Source of the DNA: Diospyros lotus
Lineage: Eukaryota > Streptophyta > Magnoliopsida > Ericales > Ebenaceae
Length of the DNA stretch: 64,000 bases
NCBI RefSeq assembly: GCF_014633365.1
Contig: NW_026267104.1
Span: 2,914,001-2,978,000, forward strand
Reading direction: 5' to 3'
Below the pieces are notes generated by a model. The model saw only the letters and a program-made list of their open reading frames with translations. It had not been told where the DNA came from and did not search any database. Position 1 is the first letter of the stretch, and each line of letters opens with the position of its first letter. Positions 57,103-64,000 of the stretch are shown here, one piece after another. The position numbers and the translations under genes were made by a program.

Positions 57103-58227
57103 ATGAGTTCCCCAAACTTTGTCCATAACAAAATCCCCAATAAGCCCTACACTGTCCCAAAGGCAGTGTGTCCAACTGCGCAAGTTAACACCTAAATTTG
57201 TGAAAGAACCCAACTTTGTTTTTGGTTTTATTCTTCTCATTCTATATAATGTGTGTATGAATGGATTACAGATAAAAATCTTTGCCCATTTATTTCTAAG
57301 ACCTTTCTAACGTATTCTAAATTATTTTTGAACAATTTTTTGGACCTATTGACTCGGTCCTAACTTGGGTGTAAAATAACTAATTTGCCCTTGGGGTCAT
57401 TTTACCTATTTGAGACTCCAGTCTCAATTTACCCCAATTGCCCGGATTTCACTAAATCTTGAGTTTCAATTTGTCAGGATGTCAGACAATTTTGATCACA
57501 AGCAACCTCCAAAGACACTTTATGTACGACAGCACAAAGGAAGAAACTCACTTATAAATCATGTATAACACTACAAAGTAAGTTTAAGATCCAGATCTCC
57601 AACGAAAATGGAAATGGAACTAGGATAAGTTGCTACAAAAAGTTGATGGCATTGAATCTTTAGTTCTTTATGCATGTCATTGAATTTCTTTACTGCAGAT
57701 TGAATTTGTGGAAACCTAAAGCAAAGTAGGGGTAAGGCTGCATACAAAAATGACCCTCCCCCGACTCTCATAATGTAGGGAGCGTTGTCTATCAGGGATG
57801 CCCTTTTTTTAGACTGAAAGCAATGCATGTGAGTGCATTCTCAGAAGACTGTCCCAACAAACATACCAGAACGAAAGGCCATGAAATCAAGTTGCAGAAC
57901 ATCTATCACAAGAACTTAACAAATTATCCTTCAACCCTGTTTCTATTTTTGCCTGAAGAAGCTTTCCATGATCTTAATCTTTGACAACTGCAAGAAGTTC
58001 CACTGCGGCTTCAACTATTTTTTTACCTTGCCATAGCTGCATAGCTTTTTTCATCTTCGAAACTAAATAAAATCACGCTAGTTATACAAATTCATTGTAT
58101 AAGAAGAGTTGCTTTAACAGAGATTATTCATTTATCAGAGATGTAATCACATTACCATGTATATATTAGGAAGACGTTTACCTGTATAGTTGCCCAATCA
58201 CAAACATCACCGGACAATACTAGAAGA

Positions 58228-58671
58228 ATGTTCATGACGTCAAAGGTTCCCTTCTCTTTTCTTCACTCATTCATCAATATGATCAACATGAACACAGGGA
58301 ACACCAATTTATTCTTCGTAGTGTCAGTTCTATTAGTCGTTGAACTACTTTTCCGGAGCTGAGAATGGTACTTCAGTACCTGCAGAATTCCATGAATAAA
58401 TCACTACAGAGTTGAGAGGGTTAAAAAGATGAGACATCTAGAGCAATTATGCTGACCATTCAAGAATATCAGATACCTTTCATTTTCCACGTGTTGCTGC
58501 TTGTCCCATTGAAACAATGCCATCTCAAAATGAGATGATAGAAGTATGTGAAGAATCTCACAAAAATTTGCAGGTTATGAGAAATGATGAAGAGATCCTT
58601 CCTAAAAGGATTAATTCATGTGATTTAGATGCAGATGAATCACAAGCTAAAAACAGCTTCCATAACCCGTC
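58228..58671. other. PPR 3' flank, unit 2
   Basis: Matches unit 1 at 33257-33418 plus 37312-37826 once the insertions there are removed. It supplies the empty sites for the 3.9-kb and 195-bp insertions. Likely 3' untranslated or intergenic DNA of the PPR gene. Confidence 0.6.
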
Positions 58672-59634
58672 CTACTCTTCATTGTCCAAAAGCACCTCTA
58701 AGATGCCTGGCTTGTATCCATCACATTTGATACTTGCAGTGATCTCGCCAAGCAACTTATAGATCAAATATGTATCCTTATGGGTCATATCATCTGCTAA
58801 AAATTCATGAATGACTCCATCTGTTTGGACCCAACTTCTGCCAGGAGGCTTCTTTACACCCATCTCAACCATCTTTTGTCTCACGGTTGCAACATCCAGC
58901 CATTTTCTAGTTGCTGCATACAAGTTTAATAAAAGAACAAGATAGCCAGCAGCTTGGTCAGGGTCATCAAGCTCAATGGCCAAATTTCGAGCTACATGGG
59001 AGGCAAGTTCCACATTCTTGTGAATTCTACAACCACCAAGAATAGCTCCCCAAACAGCATAATTTGGTTTCATGGGCATTGCCTCAACCAGACTGTATGC
59101 TTCATCCAAGAAACCAGCACGGCTTAGGAGATCAACTATGCACCCATAATGTTCAATCCTTGGCTTGATGCTCCAAATCTGATTCATGCACTTGAAAAGT
59201 TGTCGTCCCTCGTCAACAAGGCCAGCATGGCTGCAGGCAGACAAGACTCCAAGGAAGGTTATCTCATCAGGTCTTGTTTCATTTGCTCCAGAGCACTGCA
59301 TCCAGTAAAAGATACGGAGAGCTTCTTCTCCTCGTCCTTGTTTAGCAAAACCAGTGATCATACTTGTCCAAGAAACAGATGTTCTCCGCGGCATATCTAG
59401 GAATACTTTATAAGCTTCCTCAACCAGACCGCAGCTGGCATACATGTGTATTAGTGCATTGTTCAGTGACACCAAGACGGGTTGGTTTCTATACCTAAAG
59501 GTCTCACCAATGTAAGAATGGATCCACCTACCTAGTTTCAAGTCTCCTAACTGGGCACACGCCGATAATGCTGCAACCAGTGCCACTTGGTCCAATTCTA
59601 CGTTTGCTCTCCGCATCTCATGGAACAAAGACAA
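58672..59634 (-). CDS. PPR protein, E/E+ subgroup C-terminal part, 5' truncated
   Basis: 320 open codons. PLS-type pentatricopeptide repeats (NNALIHMYASCGLVEEAYKV, then SWTSMITGFAK, then FLGVLSACSHAGLVDEGRQL) are followed by E and E+ motifs (NYAVWGAILGGCRIH, then GRSWVQTDG). Proteins of this class are organellar RNA-binding factors, often C-to-U editing factors. The protein stops at LLDNEE without a DYW domain. The 5' part of the gene, with the organelle targeting peptide and earlier repeats, is missing. The frame is cut just before LSLFHEM at the same base as in unit 1, so the truncation predates the duplication. The ATG at 59634 is an internal methionine, so this is probably not a working gene despite the open frame. 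Confidence 0.7.
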   Translation of the reverse strand: MSLFHEMRRANVELDQVALVAALSACAQLGDLKLGRWIHSYIGETFRYRNQPVLVSLNNALIHMYASCGLVEEAYKVFLDMPRRTSVSWTSMITGFAKQGRGEEALRIFYWMQCSGANETRPDEITFLGVLSACSHAGLVDEGRQLFKCMNQIWSIKPRIEHYGCIVDLLSRAGFLDEAYSLVEAMPMKPNYAVWGAILGGCRIHKNVELASHVARNLAIELDDPDQAAGYLVLLLNLYAATRKWLDVATVRQKMVEMGVKKPPGRSWVQTDGVIHEFLADDMTHKDTYLIYKLLGEITASIKCDGYKPGILEVLLDNEE

Positions 59635-61456
59635 GGCCTGTTTATGCTTTCAAAATATAATCAACAACACTTTTATCCAAAATATTTTTTAAATCTCACT
59701 TTTTTTTGGCTCATATTTTAGTTACCAAACACTACTTAAGTATTTTACTACAATGTGTCAAAATTTGGTCAAATCCGTATTTTTGCCTAAGTATACTTTC
59801 ATGTTTTTTTTAGTATAGTCATTTGAATTTTTTATTATTTCGATTAAACTCCTCAACCTGTATTTTCAAGTCAATTTAATCATTGTACTTTCATGTGTAA
59901 AAAAAAAAAATAAAGTGAGTTGACTAAATACATGTTACACTCTATTTATGTCAAAGTACAACGATTAAATTGATTGAAAAATACATGTTTAGAAGTATAG
60001 TCAAAATAATGAAAAGTTCGAGTTATTACACGAAAGAAATGTCCAAATACATGGATTAAATTGAGTAAAATATACAAGTTCAAAGGTATTATCAAAATAA
60101 CAAAAAATTTAAGTGACAATGCCAAAAAAACATGAAATTACATGGACATAGGTTTGGCAGGTAAATTTAACATACACTCATTGAACTTTAACAATGTAAC
60201 TATTTACTCACTAAAACTTGGATTATTACTATTTACTCATTGAAGTTTGTTCAACATCAACCATCCATTACTCGTTACATCACCCTTTGATCTTGCAAAT
60301 GGAAAATGCCTACATGACTAACAAAATCTAAAGTAGCTAACGAAAAATGGTCATGTGGCTAAATAATTTAACATAAACTCACTAAAATTTAAAAATGTAA
60401 TTACTTACTCACTGAATTTTGAGATAAATTTAACAGACACTCACTGAACTTTAAAAATATAACTATTTGCTCACAAAACTTTAAAAACAAATCACGTGGA
60501 AAAATCAAAACTAAGAAATAGATAAAAATGTATGTTCATATGGGTTCAATTTTGGAAGTAAACCAAAAGTATAAATTCAACTAAAAAATCACCATAAAAA
60601 TGTCTCCTCATGTGCCTCAATTCCCTCAATTCTAGAAGCAATGTAGATGCAAAAACTCAACCAAAATAATAGATAAAAATAGGTTGCTCAAATACATTAA
60701 TTCTCAAAACAAATTAACAGCAAAAACTGAAACTAATCAATCAGCCTTCTTTAACCAATCAACAAATTAAAAATTTATAAAATTTTTACCTTCATTAAAA
60801 ACAATGAAATTCACAAAGATGTATTAAAATGAGATCAAAAGTCAAAAACTAATTATAAAAACTATATTTATTCTATGCTAAAAACCGTTTTTAAAAAAGT
60901 ATGGGAGTGGTAAGGTATCCCAACGATCAAGTCACAGTAAAATAAATCATGGCAAAGTAACCTTTACAAAAATGCAATTTTCAATTTTATGTAATTTTAA
61001 AAATAGAATAAGCTGTGTGAACACTTCGCTTATTTGGTTTTGAAATAACAACAATATCATGAATGATAATAGTTAGTCTGAAGTCACATAGCTAGTTAAT
61101 TTCGCATCTCATTCTCACCTCACAATCTTGGGTGATAAATATTTTAGTCATGTGCCTCATCGCTTCACGTCGTCTCACCGCCTTATTTCTTCACCTTAAG
61201 TGAGGGGTATTTTAGATATTTTTACTATATTATATAGTCTAAAATGTAACATGTAACAAGTGATTACTAATATTATTTTCCATATTGTATTGACTTGACA
61301 ATTTGGTACTAATTCTGTGTCTCAATTCCAAGGATTTGACTGCACTCCAAGGGAAAAAGAGAATGCTACAAATCACAGCAAAGAACAAAGCAAGTGAGAA
61401 ATACCATAGAAGAGAATGAAGCACAACTGCAAGTTGAGTTGGTCATATGGACCTCG
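59635..61456. other. Non-coding DNA between PPR fragment and epimerase pseudogene, unit 2
   Basis: Same content as 38782-40603. Confidence 0.5.
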
Positions 61457-62803
61457 TTTCATACTGGCACAGCTTCGGGCCTTCTGCTGGCTTATTGCTG
61501 TTACACATTCATTCAGCATACAAACGTTAATATTCAATAAGTAATACAGAACTAAGATTTCTTTCAGGACTTAGCATAGTCGTGTTCATTGATACCTTCA
61601 GCATAATCTTTAGCTCCAAAAACAGCAGAACCAGCAACCAAAGCATTGGCGCCAGCCTCAATAACCTGCCAACATCGTAACAACCAGAAACAGTTATGTA
61701 GGGCAAATCATCAGTTTAAACATTTGTATGCAAACACTACAACGGTTCTGGATGCACATGTATCGTGCATTATTGTGAGACTATCTTTATCCTTGGGAAT
61801 AAGAAGGGGGAGAAGAGGACCATCTATCTGATTCTTCAGACATTCTGCTTTTTGAGGGTTGGGGGAGGATCATCCATTGCAGTCTTAGTTTTTTAGGGCC
61901 AGATCTCTGACATAAGAAAAAGGACCTCATGATTCTGAATGGCATACCTTACATGCATTTTTTGGGCCCACTCCACCCATCTACTTCAACCCAGGGGTTC
62001 ACCCCCTGCAAGAAAGAGAGAATGTCATTGTTTGCTTTGCTAGTGAGGACTCCAAGCAAGAAATGAGAACGTAATCGTACCTTCTCTGCACACATTCTTC
62101 TTAAATCTGAGATTTTCTTAACTTGGCTTTCAATAAAGCTCTGCCCACCAAATCCGGGGTTCACACCCACATAATCAAGACCAGATCAACCACTGTTCAC
62201 AATCAAAGAAAATCATTCCAACAATTCTTTTCCATGTGATCTCATGAACCCACGTTGCAATGTTAAGACTTCATAGGATTAACATTTTCCTCGTGCAATA
62301 TCTAATAGCAACTGAATGTTGGCCCAATCGTATTAAATTTAGCGCGCATTAAGAGGTATGTAATCTTGCTTTATGGAATTACTTAAGCACAAATTTTGTC
62401 TATCAATTTATGTTAGAATGATATTCTTTTACACCACTATGTGGGTGGATTGCATGAATTCTAACTTGTCTGTCATTTTTATCTTAGAACTGTTATTAAA
62501 CACATTTAACATTTAGCATCATGCATATCTATCAAGCTGCCCCAAATTCCCCATATTCATTTTAAATAATTTCTTGCTGCGTGAATGACAAGTCTTTGCT
62601 AATCCACACCTGATCATTGATACATTGGAAAGAAGAAAGTATCCAGAGAATTGACACTGAGCAATATGATCATTTTCCTCGATATCATTTACAAGGACTA
62701 CCTTAATAAAGAAACAGATCTTACCATCAAGGACATATTCAATAGCACTTAGTGGGGTAGCAGGATTTAAAACAACTCCAGCTCTGGCTGCCAGACTCTT
62801 GAT
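61457..62803 (-). pseudogene. RPE: Ribulose-phosphate 3-epimerase, 3' half, dead copy in unit 2
   Basis: Same exons and the same disabling changes as 40604-41950, shifted by 20,853 bases: the 2-base insertion giving a TGA, the frame-shifted VDG exon and the shortened last exon. No 5' half. Confidence 0.88.
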
Positions 62804-63043
62804 CTGAATTATAAGAAAGGTTAAGATACAGTGGTTTGAGGGATATAACTAGAGCAATGAAAGAGAAAAGGCAATCTAGAATTTGGATTAAATAAAGGAG
62901 TTCCCCATTGCATGAGGCTCCCTGCTTTTGCGAGGGTAAGGGATGGGTCATCTTTGTACATGGCCTACTATCCTTGATTCCTTACTCTACAAAAGAGACT
63001 GTTTCTATTATAACTCATATTTTTTTTTAATGTATTTCAAAAA

Positions 63044-64000
63044 AATACAAAATAATATGATAAAAATTTTAAAATATTTTTCAATCTTACCTTGATCATA
63101 TCATATTTTAGTACGAAAAGTATTTCAATATTATATTGATATAAATCTTATCTTATTTATTTTAACAAATGTTTATTCATTTTAACAAATGTTATCTAGG
63201 TGTATATATAGTAGGTGAGTGGTTGGATATTTTATATTATATACGATTAATTGAAAATATAAATATTTTAAAATTTAAATAAAGAGAATTTTTATATAAC
63301 AATAAAATTATTCATTTATTTTAATGCAATTTTGAAGTTACAAGTTTAAATTTTGTGAAGTAATTAATTTTAAATTTTTAAATAAAATGTATTTAAAAAA
63401 ACTTCAATAGTAAAACTTTAAATACCAAAATAGGAATTTCTGACATTGAATGGGATCTTATATTAATATAATACAATTGGTATAGTGAAAAGTCATATGA
63501 TTTAAATTACACCATATTCTTCTCCTTTCTTTGACAAATTGGTAAAATTTGATAGTTTATTCTTCTCCTTTTCTCTCTCTCTCTCTCTCTATCTCTATAT
63601 TTTAGTGATTGTCCAATCATTATCGAATTGAAAAAAAGACGGATAAAATAACAAAATTTTGGCTAATTCACCATACTAATAGAAGAAGAAAGAAAATAAA
63701 ATATAAAATATAAAAATATTTTTGTTATATTAAAAAAAATTAAAATATGCGGAATAATGATAAAGAAAAAATGATTTTAGAGTTGTATAGTTAGGAGAAG
63801 TCTTTTTTTCTTTTTTTACCAAAAGATAAATCAAAAAAGATATAAAACTAGTTATTTAATAAAAAAAAGAAAAATAAACATGAAAAAGAACTACCATCCT
63901 GGAAATTTACAGAAATGCCCACAACCACGAGATAGAGCAAAGGGGGGGGGGGGTTTATTGAACAACACAGCAAACCATTATTCCACCGTGCAAAGAACCA
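63044..64000. repeat. Start of a third array unit
   Basis: Matches 42191-43147, the start of unit 2, and ends within the G-run region just before the small ORF. The array therefore continues, or seems to continue, beyond the window. Confidence 0.75.

Larger units (their letters stand above)
55951..58227. other. Unit 2 spacer with exon-like remnants
   Basis: Absent from unit 1, where a Helitron and other DNA occupy the interval. A small inverted repeat (56981-57102) lies inside. On the minus strand about 57965-58060 an acceptor-like TTTAG precedes a short open stretch with KKAMQLWQGKKIVEAA and a stop, and a donor-like CAG/GTAAAC lies near 58180. Their phases do not join. No family recognised. 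Confidence 0.4.
42191..63043. repeat. Tandem array unit 2 (20,853 bp)
   Basis: The distance between the identical blocks at 38639-43147 and 59492-64000 is exactly 20,853 bases. Unit 2 carries the better-preserved gene copies: an open receiver fragment, a NEN gene and an open PPR frame. It has its own transposons at 50.7-55.9 kb that are absent from unit 1. Confidence 0.85.
59492..64000. repeat. Second copy of the identical 4.5-kb block
   Basis: Corresponds to 38639-43147 with a fixed 20,853-base offset and no difference in any stretch compared. It is cut by the window end, so its true length is unknown. Confidence 0.85.

Noticed and set aside
57571..57828. 85-codon minus-strand open frame
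   Set aside because: No family, no splice context and no conserved counterpart in unit 1.
1..64000. tRNA, rRNA or microRNA genes
   Set aside because: None recognised on reading. A covariance-model scan would be needed to exclude them.

Overview
The window is nuclear DNA of a flowering plant, most likely a dicot-type (non-grass) angiosperm. The evidence is GT-AG introns, very AT-rich intergenic DNA, a dense layer of plant transposons (hAT, PIF/Harbinger, Mutator-like, Helitron, Ty3-type LTR) and recognisable plant genes. The species cannot be named from the sequence. Every convincing gene is on the minus strand. One possible terminal exon at the far left is on the plus strand.

Left part, 1-17 kb: single-copy DNA. 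It holds an intact intronless xyloglucan xylosyltransferase gene of the XXT5 type (4763-6112) and an intact six-exon TOC1/PRR1 clock gene (8208-16350). The TOC1 gene has a receiver domain, a CCT domain, a Harbinger-like MITE in intron 1 and a long inverted repeat in intron 4.

Right part, about 18.3 kb to the end: a tandem array with a unit of roughly 21-24 kb. Each unit carries, left to right: a small ORF, a TOC1-like receiver fragment, a complete NEN-type DEDDh exonuclease gene, a transposon-rich stretch, a 5'-truncated PPR gene and a broken 3' half of a ribulose-phosphate 3-epimerase gene. Unit 1 spans about 18.3-42.2 kb and unit 2 about 42.2-63.0 kb. The last kilobase is the start of a third unit. 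Both NEN genes have complete reading frames across six exons. The receiver fragment is a pseudogene in unit 1, but in unit 2 it is open over three exons and could encode a 162-residue receiver-only protein. The PPR copy is broken in unit 1 and open but 5'-truncated in unit 2. The epimerase is dead in both.

The paralogous units act as before/after pictures, so many insertions can be read from an empty site in the other unit: a 385-bp hAT MITE, a 195-bp retroposed piece with a 14-bp target duplication, a 3.9-kb insertion and others. Unit 1 also holds a 4.25-kb non-autonomous Helitron. Unit 2 holds a 1.65-kb Harbinger-like element and an internally deleted LTR retrotransposon nested inside a foldback MITE. 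The units generally differ by several percent, yet 38639-43147 and 59492-64000 look identical base for base. That means a very recent duplication or conversion, or an assembly artefact.
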